Positions 43,206-50,429 of a DNA stretch of 59,118 bases are shown here, piece after piece (the first letter of the stretch is position 1; every line of letters begins with the position of its first letter). Position numbers and translations under genes: made by a program. This DNA is from Acidimicrobiaceae bacterium (GTDB taxonomy: Bacteria > Actinomycetota > Acidimicrobiia > Acidimicrobiales > RAAP-2): contig PMOI01000004.1 of assembly GCA_003162475.1 (NCBI GenBank), forward strand, positions 1-59,118. The letters are read 5' to 3'. The notes below the pieces were generated by a model. The model made no database searches. It worked only from the letters and a program-made list of their open reading frames with translations, and was not told the origin of the DNA.

Positions 43206-44732
43206 CTATCCCGTGTGGACCGGTGTAGACATCGACACGAAGTCTTTTGGACGAATAAGAATCAGCGCGGAGAGCGCCCCGACAAGCGCCATTGCACCAC
43301 TGAGGATCAATAGGTCGTTCAGTGATCCCGCAAAACTCGAGTGCAATGCAGCGATTACCTTGTCACGCTGTGCAGGTGGGACGGATTGGATGACCCGACC
43401 GCCGTACCCCTCCTTAATCGCCGTGACGATTGCACTGACACGGGCAGCCGAAAGGTTGAGCGACGCCAATGAATGGCTGAGTCCGTTTTGGAGAGCGGAA
43501 GAGAAGATAGTTCCGTAGAGCGCGATGCCGACCGCGATCCCGATTTGACGAAAAGTGGTGTTTACTCCTGCGGCCATGCCCGAGCGTTCTGGCGTCACCA
43601 CACCGACCGCGGTTGAAGCCAACGGAGGATTAACCATGCCTGACCCGACGCCCGCGAGAATGAAGCCGAGTACCAAGTGCGTCCAGGTGGTCGTGCCCGT
43701 GAGTCCACCCATGAGTAATAGTCCGACACCAACCAGCGCGAGACCTGGACCGATGAGCCATCGAATCGGCACGCGACTGCTGAGACGTCCGGCGACAGTC
43801 GCAGAGATCATCGTGCCGCCACTCAATACGAGCAATCGTGCGCCAGTGGCGAGGGCCGAATAACCGAGGTCGTCCTGCAAATACAAAACGAGGTACAGAA
43901 GCATCGCGAAGAGCGAACCGTTCATCGTAAACGCGACGATGAGTCCGCCTGAGAACGTCGGCGTTCGAAAGAGCGACAGGTCGAACATCGGATGAGCACT
44001 GCGGTGCTCTACAGCGACAAACACCAGGAACAACACCGCCGCTAACGCCAAACAGATCCAGACACCGACGTCTCCCCAGCTTTCCTCACTGGCTCGAATC
44101 AACCCGTAGACCAACGCGATCAGTCCAGCCGTCAACACCACGAAACCGGTCCAGTCGGGTCGCGACGCGTCCGGTGTCTTCGACTCGTCCACTCGCCACA
44201 GCGTGACGGCGATGGCAACCACTCCGACCGGAATATTCACTAAGAAGATGCCGCGCCAACTGATACCGGTCGTTATTACACCACCGAGAATTGGCCCCAA
44301 CGCCACGGCGACACCTGTGATCGCGCCCCAGACGCCAAACGCGACACCGCGGTCTTTTCCGCGGAAACTCTGGGCCAGGAGCGCGAGGGACGTCGCAAAC
44401 AGGATCGCCCCGCCCACGCCCTGGGCGCTACGCGAGAGCGTGAGCATCAAGGGCGACTGGGCGAATCCGCACAGCAGCGAGCCGAGAGTGAAAATGGCGA
44501 GCCCAATCACGAACAACAGCCGTCGTCCGAAACGGTCGGCGAGCGACCCGGCCGTGAGCAGTAATGACGCCAACGTCAGCGCGTAGGCGTCGATGACCCA
44601 CTGCACATCCGAGAAACTGGCGTGAAGCCCTTTCTGAATCTCGGGCAACGCAACGATGACGATCGTGACGTCGAGTAACAACATGAATGTCGCGGCGCAT
44701 ACTACGATCAACGTCCACCATTTTCGATCCAT
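43206..44732 (-). CDS. DHA2-type MFS drug transporter
   Basis: A 508-residue transporter with 14 hydrophobic spans, the number of the DHA2 (EmrB/QacA) class. Motifs seen are L-L-D-V-T-I-V-I-V-A-L-P in helix 1, the helix 2-3 loop G-S-L-A-D-R-F-G-R-R and the motif-C region G-A-I-T-G-V-A-V-A-L-G-P-I-L-G-G in helix 5. It exports drugs or toxic compounds with protons. ATG 44732 has GAGGAG. The tautomerase gene lies upstream on the same strand, 281 bp away, and a TetR gene follows beyond it. It sits inside the outer segment of the tRNA-fragment array. Confidence 0.93.
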   Translation of the reverse strand: MDRKWWTLIVVCAATFMLLLDVTIVIVALPEIQKGLHASFSDVQWVIDAYALTLASLLLTAGSLADRFGRRLLFVIGLAIFTLGSLLCGFAQSPLMLTLSRSAQGVGGAILFATSLALLAQSFRGKDRGVAFGVWGAITGVAVALGPILGGVITTGISWRGIFLVNIPVGVVAIAVTLWRVDESKTPDASRPDWTGFVVLTAGLIALVYGLIRASEESWGDVGVWICLALAAVLFLVFVAVEHRSAHPMFDLSLFRTPTFSGGLIVAFTMNGSLFAMLLYLVLYLQDDLGYSALATGARLLVLSGGTMISATVAGRLSSRVPIRWLIGPGLALVGVGLLLMGGLTGTTTWTHLVLGFILAGVGSGMVNPPLASTAVGVVTPERSGMAAGVNTTFRQIGIAVGIALYGTIFSSALQNGLSHSLASLNLSAARVSAIVTAIKEGYGGRVIQSVPPAQRDKVIAALHSSFAGSLNDLLILSGAMALVGALSALILIRPKDFVSMSTPVHTG

Positions 44733-44895
44733 ATCCGCTCCTCGTTCAGTCGGGAATGTTGTGCTGAGTTTGTGTTGGGAAACCAATTCGAGTCTGGCTA
44801 CGGCTATGTACGTTCGAGTAAATTTGAAAGAAAGCAGTCCGAAATGTCAACCGAATCGACAGCAGTCCCCTCTGTTTTGAGCCGATACATCTGGT

Positions 44896-44915
44896 GGGCA
44901 CTCCACGGGCACTAA
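44896..44915 (+). repeat. arm-type-like motif, copy B
   Basis: GGGCACT-N4-GGGCACTAA, the same architecture and strand as copies A, C and D but with no clear tRNA fragment nearby. It lies 163 bp before the MFS promoter side. Confidence 0.5.
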
Positions 44916-45013
44916 TTGAAAACATAGTCGGGGTTGAAATAAACCTAAGGGGACTCCGGTCAGCAACTGCACCCGATTAAGCCCATTTATGGTTTGATCG
45001 CCTCAACATGCGT

Positions 45014-45460
45014 TTACGGTGTCGAATCTTTTTGTTGCGCAATCTTTGTCAGTTCGGCACGAGCAGCTTCAACGATGTCGGCACTCGTGTTCGCGTGGCC
45101 GTTGATGCCCCACCCCCCTTCGGGTGACTCAGTGACAAGAACCCAAGTTCTCTCGGTCAAGCCAGGGTCACCCGCAGCGGCGGCGACGATGTCGGTTAGC
45201 TCTCTCACTACCCCGAGCTGTTTTTCTCGATCCAAGACCCCTACCGGAGTGAGAACCTGCACTCGCACGTAGTTTGTGTTTCCCGCGGCGTTCGAGATTG
45301 CTCCCTCGGGTAGTTCGTGAACGAAGGCCGCGGTGTTGTTCTTAAAGAGCGAGATCGGTGGCACCTTCTCCCAGCGCATCACGGCGTTCGCGAGATCGGT
45401 GGCGAGAGAATGCTTATCGGAGAAGGTTCCTTCAGTGGCGTACACGTCGATCATGGGCAT
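45014..45460 (-). CDS. tautomerase-superfamily protein
   Basis: A 148-residue protein fused from two beta-alpha-beta repeats of the 4-oxalocrotonate tautomerase fold. Pro2 directly after the initiator Met (MPMIDVYATEG) is the catalytic amino-terminal proline once Met is removed, which supports ATG 45460. The second half shows R-T-W-V-L-V-T-E-S-P-E-G-G-W-G. Substrate unknown. The TetR gene is divergent with twin palindromes in between. Confidence 0.87.
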   Translation of the reverse strand: MPMIDVYATEGTFSDKHSLATDLANAVMRWEKVPPISLFKNNTAAFVHELPEGAISNAAGNTNYVRVQVLTPVGVLDREKQLGVVRELTDIVAAAAGDPGLTERTWVLVTESPEGGWGINGHANTSADIVEAARAELTKIAQQKDSTP

Positions 45461-45480
45461 TGCGTCTCTCCTCAGTTAAG

Positions 45481-45533
45481 TATGATGGTTGTCATAGTCA
45501 GCGGGCTCAGCGTACTCTATGACGCTCGTCATA
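45481..45533. promoter_or_regulatory. twin TetR-type operators between tautomerase and TetR
   Basis: Two palindromes share one core: TATGAT-N4-GTCATA (45481-45496, one mismatch) and TATGAC-N4-GTCATA (45518-45533, perfect), with centres 37 bp apart. A plus-strand promoter TTGTCA-18-TACTCT (45489-45518) overlaps the first, and a minus-strand TTGACT-18-TACGCT spans the second. Both genes should be repressed together. Confidence 0.7.
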
Positions 45534-45548
45534 GTCAATGGAGAGAGT

Positions 45549-46112
45549 GTGGCTAGCGACAGTCGAAAGAAGATGGTGCAAAGTGCCGCCGCTCTGATCG
45601 GCTCTCAGGGACTGAACGCAACGTCGTTCTCCGACGTGCTTGCCAGCAGCGGAGCTCCTCGTGGTTCGATTTACTTTCACTTCCCAGGAGGGAAGAGGGA
45701 ATTGGCGAAGGACGCAGTTCGATTGACCTCGGAGCAGGTACTCGCTCACATGCGGGCGTGTTCGGCAAGCTCCGCGAAGGAGGTACTCCATCATTTCGTC
45801 GCGCTCTTTCGACACGTCGTTGAGGCGACGGATGGTGCGGCAGGTTGCGCGGTGGCCGGAGTGACGATTGACATTCCGGCTAGTGATGACGAACTATTGG
45901 ACGATGCCCGTGAAGCGTTTCATTCGTGGGCGGCGTTGTTGGCCGAGCAACTAGAGGCGGCGGGCGTTGTCAAAGAAAGTGCGCAAGGGATCGCTACGAT
46001 CGCAGTCGCCAGCGTTGAAGGCGCACTCATTCTTTGTAGAGCTGAACGAGGGGGTGCGCCTTTGGACGCGATCGCACGTCAATTGAGCCTTCTCGTGGAA
46101 TCGCGAAATTGA
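45549..46112 (+). CDS. TetR-family regulator (LmrA/YxaF-like)
   Basis: A 187-residue regulator with helix-turn-helix S-F-S-D-V-L-A-S-S-G-A-P-R-G-S-I-Y-F-H-F and the G-G-K-R-E-L linker typical of the YxaF/LmrA branch. GTG 45549 (GGAGAG upstream) is preferred over ATG 45519 because the latter lies inside the perfect operator and upstream of the predicted transcription start. It probably controls the divergent tautomerase and perhaps the downstream MFS pump. Confidence 0.88.
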   Translation: MASDSRKKMVQSAAALIGSQGLNATSFSDVLASSGAPRGSIYFHFPGGKRELAKDAVRLTSEQVLAHMRACSASSAKEVLHHFVALFRHVVEATDGAAGCAVAGVTIDIPASDDELLDDAREAFHSWAALLAEQLEAAGVVKESAQGIATIAVASVEGALILCRAERGGAPLDAIARQLSLLVESRN

Positions 46113-46392
46113 CCGGCCGACTCCTAATGGGTCCGCGTCGAGCGTGCTGACTCAGAAAAATTTCGACTGGCTCCCGACGCACCTAGGGCTGAGTGAGGAT
46201 CTCGATGAAGGTCACTATTTCCGAGATTCGAATTGAGAAGCAACGTAGGCGCCTCATTTGACTTGTTTGAAGGACCTATAAAAATCAAAACTCAATTTTG
46301 AGGTAGGTCTTTCTTCAACGCGTTGTAGACCTCGTGCGCGATGATTCGCTTCAAACTGCGGATGACATCCACTTTTGCGCGAAAACTCGCTC

Positions 46393-46439
46393 GCACCCCC
46401 AACGGGATTCGAACCCGTGCCGCCACCTTGAAAGGGTGG
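46393..46439. repeat. exact copy of tRNA-Glu 3' half (inner att core)
   Basis: 47 bp identical to 48098-48144, covering the 3' end, T arm, variable loop and the whole anticodon arm of the intact tRNA-Glu gene. Identity stops abruptly just past the anticodon stem. The flanks are unrelated, as expected for a site-specific integration duplicate. Confidence 0.92.
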
Positions 46440-46519
46440 ACGCATTCTAGAGTCAAGGCTGGTAAAGGTACTGGTCAGAGCGAGATTCTCGACATCAGAA
46501 TGTCGCGTTTGCATATCCC

Positions 46520-46539
46520 GGGCATTTCATGGGCACTGA
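46520..46539 (+). repeat. arm-type-like motif, copy C
   Basis: GGGCATT-N4-GGGCACTGA, 81 bp from the end of the exact tRNA fragment, the same spacing as copy A. The inverted half-site TTGCCCG is at 46570-46576. Confidence 0.6.
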
Positions 46540-46590
46540 TGAAGAAACTTAAAAATGCCCGTCCGACCTTTGCCCGTTATGAGGTTTCTC

Positions 46591-47082
46591 TCAAAGAGCC
46601 GATACGAGATTTTGTAGCGCTTCTTCGGGGACTCGATAATGCCCTCCGGAGATCCCTAAAGGAACTCGAGCCAACTCCATCGCGAGATGGAGTGGAGTCA
46701 AATCAGAGCGATAGTCCCGCATGCGAGTTGCCATGGTGGCCAGTTCGTTCAAAATCCCAACTACTCGACGATTGCTCGTTTTAGAGACGGCAACATCGTC
46801 CATCTCGAAAAGTTCGTCCTCGATGAATGACCTAGGGACACCATGGGTGCGAAGAGTCATTGCTAGATCGTCGGGGAAGCGATTGGCGAGCGAGGAAGCA
46901 GGCGCCAATGACGCGAAGACTGGTAGAAATGTCACTTCATTAACAAAGAGCGCATATTGGGGACGCCAAAATAGTGGCTTCGCGAACCAGTTGCCGAGCT
47001 TCGTTGTTGCTTCCGGGATGGGGCAGATAGTTGGCTCTTGCATTCGATCTAACAGTTTCTTCGTGGCGTAGATCGAATACAC
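46591..47082 (-). CDS. DUF6933-like protein
   Basis: A 163-residue soluble protein. It matches the DUF6933 pattern: Y-A-T-K-K-L-L-D-R at the start, L-G-N-W-F-A-K-P-L, A-L-F-V-N-E-V-T-F-L-P-V, and T/S-N-R-R-V-V-G-I-L-N-E-L. Function is unknown. GTG 47082 is chosen because AAGGA sits 7 nt upstream and homologous sequence starts there; the longer frame to 47175 lacks this. It is downstream of the HigBA-like pair on the same strand, within the inner integrated segment. Confidence 0.75.
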   Translation of the reverse strand: MYSIYATKKLLDRMQEPTICPIPEATTKLGNWFAKPLFWRPQYALFVNEVTFLPVFASLAPASSLANRFPDDLAMTLRTHGVPRSFIEDELFEMDDVAVSKTSNRRVVGILNELATMATRMRDYRSDLTPLHLAMELARVPLGISGGHYRVPEEALQNLVSAL

Positions 47083-47137
47083 GGGGTCATCCTTCCACCG
47101 GGAGCGATGTATATCCAGAGGTAGTTCGGATTGTCCC

Positions 47138-47455
47138 TCAGGACTTCGCCGACACCGTTTCATCCACGTCGTCAATCAGCCGGTAGGTCGTATTCCCGAC
47201 TACGGCGTTGACCTGGAGCTGACCACCGAGCGCATGTATATATTTCGCAATCGATGACAGTTGAAGATCGTCACTTCGTTCGAGTTGCGACACGTTTGGT
47301 TGTGAGGTACCGAGAAGTTCGGCGAGTTCCATCTGGCTCTTGCCAAGTTGTTCGCGCAGAATCGCCAGACGCAAACGCAACCGTTCTCGCGCGACCGCCT
47401 GCTCATCCATATCGAGGCGCTTGCGCACTTCGCGCCACGGAGTCGTCTTTGGCAT
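47138..47455 (-). CDS. higA: XRE-family antitoxin (HigA-like)
   Basis: A 105-residue protein with one XRE helix-turn-helix (L-G-K-S-Q-M-E-L-A-E-L-L-G-T-S-Q-P-N-V-S-Q-L-E-R) and a C-terminal strand-rich tail Y-I-H-A-L-G-G-Q-L-Q-V-N-A. This is a common antitoxin layout. Its ATG overlaps the toxin stop by 1 nt. It would bind the toxin and the operator upstream of the pair. Gene order is toxin first, as in HigBA. Confidence 0.88.
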   Translation of the reverse strand: MPKTTPWREVRKRLDMDEQAVARERLRLRLAILREQLGKSQMELAELLGTSQPNVSQLERSDDLQLSSIAKYIHALGGQLQVNAVVGNTTYRLIDDVDETVSAKS

Positions 47456-47811
47456 CAGATCAAACCTTCCTTTCGGATCTCGTCAAGATATTCGTCGTAC
47501 AAATCGTCGGCCAACGGAATGTTTCGGTCATACCATCCGACCCAGTCATTTGTCTTGTCACCGCCCAGCAGCACAATCGCCGTGCGACGCGGGTCGAAAC
47601 AGAACAGCGCTCGGAGATTTCCGCCGACTGAGCGAAGCTCCTTCATGTTGTGGTGCCGTGAAGACTTGACCGAATCTACAGCGGGTCGGCCCAGGTTTGG
47701 CCCGAGTTGCTCCAGTAGGTCAATTGAACCCGCGATTGCTACGCGGTCTTCTTGGTCTAGTGAAAGGAGCCATTCGCTCGCCTGATCGGTAAGTTCGATT
47801 TCCCACACCAA
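47455..47811 (-). CDS. higB: RelE/HigB-superfamily toxin
   Basis: A 118-residue RelE-fold endoribonuclease candidate. The fold marks are L-D-Q-E-D-R-V-A-I-A-G-S-I-D-L-L-E, H-N-M-K-E-L-R-S-V-G-G-N-L-R-A-L-F-C-F-D-P-R-R and V-L-L-G-G-D-K-T. It belongs to the HigB/phage-derived Gp49-like group. Such toxins cleave mRNA on ribosomes. The start is TTG 47811 or GTG 47808, and the promoter geometry suggests a leaderless message near 47808. Confidence 0.88.
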   Translation of the reverse strand: MVWEIELTDQASEWLLSLDQEDRVAIAGSIDLLEQLGPNLGRPAVDSVKSSRHHNMKELRSVGGNLRALFCFDPRRTAIVLLGGDKTNDWVGWYDRNIPLADDLYDEYLDEIRKEGLI

Positions 47812-47814
47812 CAG

Positions 47815-47850
47815 AGTATAAGTCGTAGCTTCTAAAAGTCAAGACTTATA
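47815..47850 (-). promoter_or_regulatory. toxin-antitoxin promoter and operator
   Basis: On the minus strand TTGACT (47837-47842) and TATACT (47815-47820) are 16 bp apart. An inverted repeat TATAAGTC-N18-GACTTATA (47817-47850) overlaps both boxes. Binding of HigA-toxin complexes there would autoregulate the operon. Confidence 0.7.
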
Positions 47851-47995
47851 TTATGTAGGTGGAAATCACCGGCATTCCATACCGTCCGACTCGCGAAATA
47901 GAAGGCACCACCCGTGAAAGGTGGTGGGAACTCTGGCGCTTCACCCTTTGCCCGCAAGCGTTTTGCAATATATTTGATCGGATTTGGGGTGCTCG

Positions 47996-48015
47996 CGGCA
48001 TCAATTGGGCATTAA
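47996..48015 (+). repeat. arm-type-like motif, copy D
   Basis: CGGCATC-N4-GGGCATTAA, 83 bp before the intact tRNA-Glu core, mirroring the position of copy C at the other end of the segment. The inverted half-site TTGCCCG is at 47948-47954. Confidence 0.6.
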
Positions 48016-48098
48016 CGGCGTTCTTTTCGCGAAAATTAGGGTACTTTCGCAGCTAACGGTCAGCCAACAGAAATACACCTGTATCAGGGATTACGAAG

Positions 48099-48171
48099 CA
48101 CCCCCAACGGGATTCGAACCCGTGCCGCCACCTTGAAAGGGTGGTGTCCTAGGCCGCTAGACGATGGGGGC
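48099..48171 (-). tRNA. tRNA-Glu (anticodon UUC)
   Basis: A 73-nt cloverleaf: acceptor GCCCCCA pairs with TGGGGGT (one G-U), the anticodon arm is CCACC-CTTTCAA-GGTGG with TTC, and the T arm is ACGGG-TTCGAAT-CCCGT. CCA is not encoded. Its 3' half is duplicated twice at lower coordinates, so it serves as an integration target while remaining intact. Confidence 0.96.
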
Positions 48172-48201
48172 CTATGTTTCATTCACCTGTGTACTGCGTG
48201 G

Positions 48202-48278
48202 TGGTCGGGCTGCCGGGATTTGAACCCGGGACCTCTGCGTCCCGAACGCAGCGCGCTACCAAGCTGCGCTACAGCCCG
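48202..48278 (-). tRNA. tRNA-Pro (anticodon CGG)
   Basis: A 77-nt gene including an encoded CCA. Acceptor CGGGCTG pairs with CAGCCCG, the anticodon arm is CTGCG-TTCGGGA-CGCAG, and the T arm is CCGGG-TTTGAAT-CCCGG. It lies 31 bp from tRNA-Glu on the same strand; the two may be co-transcribed. Confidence 0.96.
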
Positions 48279-48336
48279 CGGCGAGTTCCCCCGCAGCCCG
48301 ATAATCCTACTCGTTGACTCGTATTGCCAACAAAAT

Positions 48337-49170
48337 CTAAATCGTGCTCGGTACCTCAGGCTCCATCGGCGGATGGAACTCGATGACCAGCTCGCTGATA
48401 CGACGCTTCTCCACCGACTGCACGCGAAAGGTCCAGTCGCCGTAACTGAAGGTCGTTCCCGCAACGGGAATCTCGCCGGCGAGATCGAGGACGAAACCAG
48501 CGATCGTGACGTACTCGCCCTCAGGGACCTCGAGACCCAACTCCTCTTCGACACGATCGACGTGGGTCTGGCCGTCCACCAGCCAGCGGTGCTGTCGGAT
48601 TCGCACGATGGTCGGCTCGTCGTCTTCATCGAACTCGTCGTTGAGGTCGCCAACGAGTTGTTCGAGGATGTCTCGGATGGACACGACCCCCGCGACGCCA
48701 CCGTGTTCGTCGAGGACCAGCGCGAAGGTCCGATGTTGCTTGCGCATCTCGCTCAAGCTCTCGAGGAGGTCGAACGTCTCGGGCAACATGAGAGGACGAC
48801 GTATCTTGCGAGCGATCTCGTCGGCCGTCGGCAGCGAGACGCCGATCGCGCGCTTCAAGGTGGAACTTCGAAAGAGGTCGTTGACGAAGAGCACGCCGAT
48901 CACGTCGTCGAGGTCGTCGCTCACGACGGGAAAACAAGAGTGGCCCGTGTCGCGTACCGCCTCAGCGATGGCTTCGGGCGTCACCGGGAGAGTGAGAAAG
49001 GCCACGTCCACCCGTGGGGTCATCACGTCACGAAGTTCGAGCTCGCTCAGTTGATCGACGCGGACGTGGATGGCCACCGCTTCGGGAGAGGGCGGTCGCG
49101 CGTTCTCGCGCCCCGACAGTCGCGCGCGGAACCGCGCGAGGCCCGACGGGGGAGGCTTCGAGTCAGTCAT
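48337..49170 (-). CDS. CBS-pair / CorC-HlyC domain protein without membrane part
   Basis: A 277-residue soluble protein with two CBS motifs (around 45-170: D-V-M-T-P-R-V-D-V-A-F and H-R-T-F-A-L-V-L-D-E-H-G-G-V-A-G-V-V-S-I-R-D-I-L-E) and a CorC/HlyC transporter-associated domain at the end (G-E-Y-V-T-I-A-G-F-V-L to the E-F-H-P-P tail). Membrane relatives add an N-terminal DUF21 channel domain that is absent here. It may regulate ion transport, as CorC does. It is overlapped by 4 nt with the receiver gene upstream. Confidence 0.9.
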   Translation of the reverse strand: MTDSKPPPSGLARFRARLSGRENARPPSPEAVAIHVRVDQLSELELRDVMTPRVDVAFLTLPVTPEAIAEAVRDTGHSCFPVVSDDLDDVIGVLFVNDLFRSSTLKRAIGVSLPTADEIARKIRRPLMLPETFDLLESLSEMRKQHRTFALVLDEHGGVAGVVSIRDILEQLVGDLNDEFDEDDEPTIVRIRQHRWLVDGQTHVDRVEEELGLEVPEGEYVTIAGFVLDLAGEIPVAGTTFSYGDWTFRVQSVEKRRISELVIEFHPPMEPEVPSTI

Positions 49171-49598
49171 TGAGAGTCGGTACTGCCGACGCGGACGGTT
49201 GCTGGTCGCAACGAATCGTCCTCGTAACTCTCCCCGCGAAGCAGCGCGCGTACCGCACTACGAAGTCGTTGGGGGTCGAGCGGTTTCACGACGAAGCCCT
49301 CGGCGCCCGAGCGTCGAGCGAGGAACACGTCGGGACGGCGATCGAGCAACATGAGTACCGAGACGGGATCGGCCCCACCGTAGGACTCGAGATTTCGCAG
49401 CTCCATGGTGATGGCCATGCCGCCCATGGCACCGATCTGCAGGTCCACCACGACGAGGTCCACGCCGCCCTCTTTGACCCGAGCGATGGTGTCGGGGCCG
49501 CTCGAGGCTTCCTCGATATCGATACCGGGTCCGGACAACATGGTCTCGAGTTCGCGACGAAGCGAGGCCAGATCGCTGGCGAGAAGAACGGTAGCCAC
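49167..49598 (-). CDS. single-domain response-regulator receiver
   Basis: A 143-residue receiver domain. The phosphoacceptor D52 is in V-V-V-D-L-Q and the conserved K105 in V-V-K-P-L-D. The early acidic pair is reduced to one residue (D9), and the Thr/Ser position is in V-L-M-L-L-D, so phosphotransfer may be atypical. There is no output domain. A 4-nt overlap with the CBS protein suggests joint use, such as phospho-control of an ion-transport regulator; no kinase gene is adjacent. Confidence 0.85.
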   Translation of the reverse strand: MATVLLASDLASLRRELETMLSGPGIDIEEASSGPDTIARVKEGGVDLVVVDLQIGAMGGMAITMELRNLESYGGADPVSVLMLLDRRPDVFLARRSGAEGFVVKPLDPQRLRSAVRALLRGESYEDDSLRPATVRVGSTDSQ

Positions 49599-49726
49599 GA
49601 GATTCAGCGTAGCGGAGTCGGGAATTGCGAGATTTGAGAGTGCCCTTCCTGATTCAAAATCTTCCCTTGTGCTTTGAGGTCATGGGTGGTTAGTCTGCGA
49701 GTCAGGGCAATTCAGGGGGGCGGATT

Positions 49727-49978
49727 ATGGCGATGACGTCGATGGACTGGTCGAGCGCCGCGGCTTGTCGTGGGAGCGAGGGCTCGCTCTTTTATTCCGC
49801 CGATAGCGCCGAACGTAAGGAAGACCGCGTCGAGCGTGAACTCCTTGCCAAGCGGATTTGTGCGGGCTGTGGTGTTCGCGAAGACTGTCTTCGCGCCGCG
49901 CTCGATCGTCACGAGACCTACGGCATCTGGGGCGGCCTCAACGAGTTTGAACGTCGGGCGTTAACGCGCGTGGTCTAG
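49727..49978 (+). CDS. WhiB-family iron-sulfur regulator
   Basis: An 83-residue WhiB protein. Four cluster cysteines C14, C45-x-x-C48 and C54 are present, followed by the G-I-W-G-G beta-turn and a short basic end (E-R-R-A-L-T-R-V-V). Such proteins sense O2/NO through a [4Fe-4S] cluster and partner with sigma factor. The start ATG has a GGGGGGCGG-type site. Its 3' end overlaps the convergent VKOR gene by 41 bp, so read-through transcripts could act as antisense. Confidence 0.93.
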   Translation: MAMTSMDWSSAAACRGSEGSLFYSADSAERKEDRVERELLAKRICAGCGVREDCLRAALDRHETYGIWGGLNEFERRALTRVV

Positions 49979-50429
49979 TCCAGCCCAGTTGGGCCGGACT
50001 GACGAGGGTGAGCACGATCAAGAGCGCGAAGGTCGTCAGGTGCACCGCGGTGCAGTAGAGACAGATGCTCTTGATAATGATGAACTCGGCGTAGACCAGC
50101 CACAGGACGAAGCACATCGAGATCGCCGACAGAGCGAATCGGGCCACGTGCAGCCAGCGCGCCTTCGCGCGCCACGCCCAGGGTGAATTGATCGCGGTCA
50201 TGACCGCGTAGGTACCGAGGCCCAAAAAGGCGACGGGCACGTGCAGAAAGTAGGACTGGGGCGAGGTCGTCACCTTCGCGCAGTCCACGAAGCCCGTCCC
50301 CGAGCACACGAGGAGCTGTTTGGCGAAGTGCGTGATCGTGAGATAGATCGAGAGGCCGAGTCCGAGGAGGCTCAGTACGAACGTCGTGACCTCGGCCCAG
50401 CGCGGAACACTAAGTTCCGCTTCGATCAC
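49938..50429 (-). CDS. VKOR-family disulfide oxidoreductase
   Basis: A 163-residue four-helix membrane protein. Loop cysteines C42 and C50 and the active-site pair C123-L-Y-C126 match bacterial VKOR, which re-oxidises a thioredoxin-like partner and passes electrons to quinone. The partner is probably the DUF929 thioredoxin-like protein encoded immediately upstream with a 4-nt overlap (GTGA). Together they would introduce disulfides in exported proteins. The GTG start is fixed by that overlap. Confidence 0.92.
   Translation of the reverse strand: MIEAELSVPRWAEVTTFVLSLLGLGLSIYLTITHFAKQLLVCSGTGFVDCAKVTTSPQSYFLHVPVAFLGLGTYAVMTAINSPWAWRAKARWLHVARFALSAISMCFVLWLVYAEFIIIKSICLYCTAVHLTTFALLIVLTLVSPAQLGWTRPRALTPDVQTR

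Noticed and set aside
46254..46784. Open frames on both strands running through the tRNA-Glu fragment
   Set aside because: They read the tRNA sequence and the integration flank. No ribosome site, no domain; such frames at tRNA scars are usual artefacts.
48133..49173. 346-codon plus-strand frame across tRNA-Glu and the CorC-like gene
   Set aside because: It is antisense to two tRNAs and to a well-supported CBS/CorC protein; the aa composition is unlike protein.
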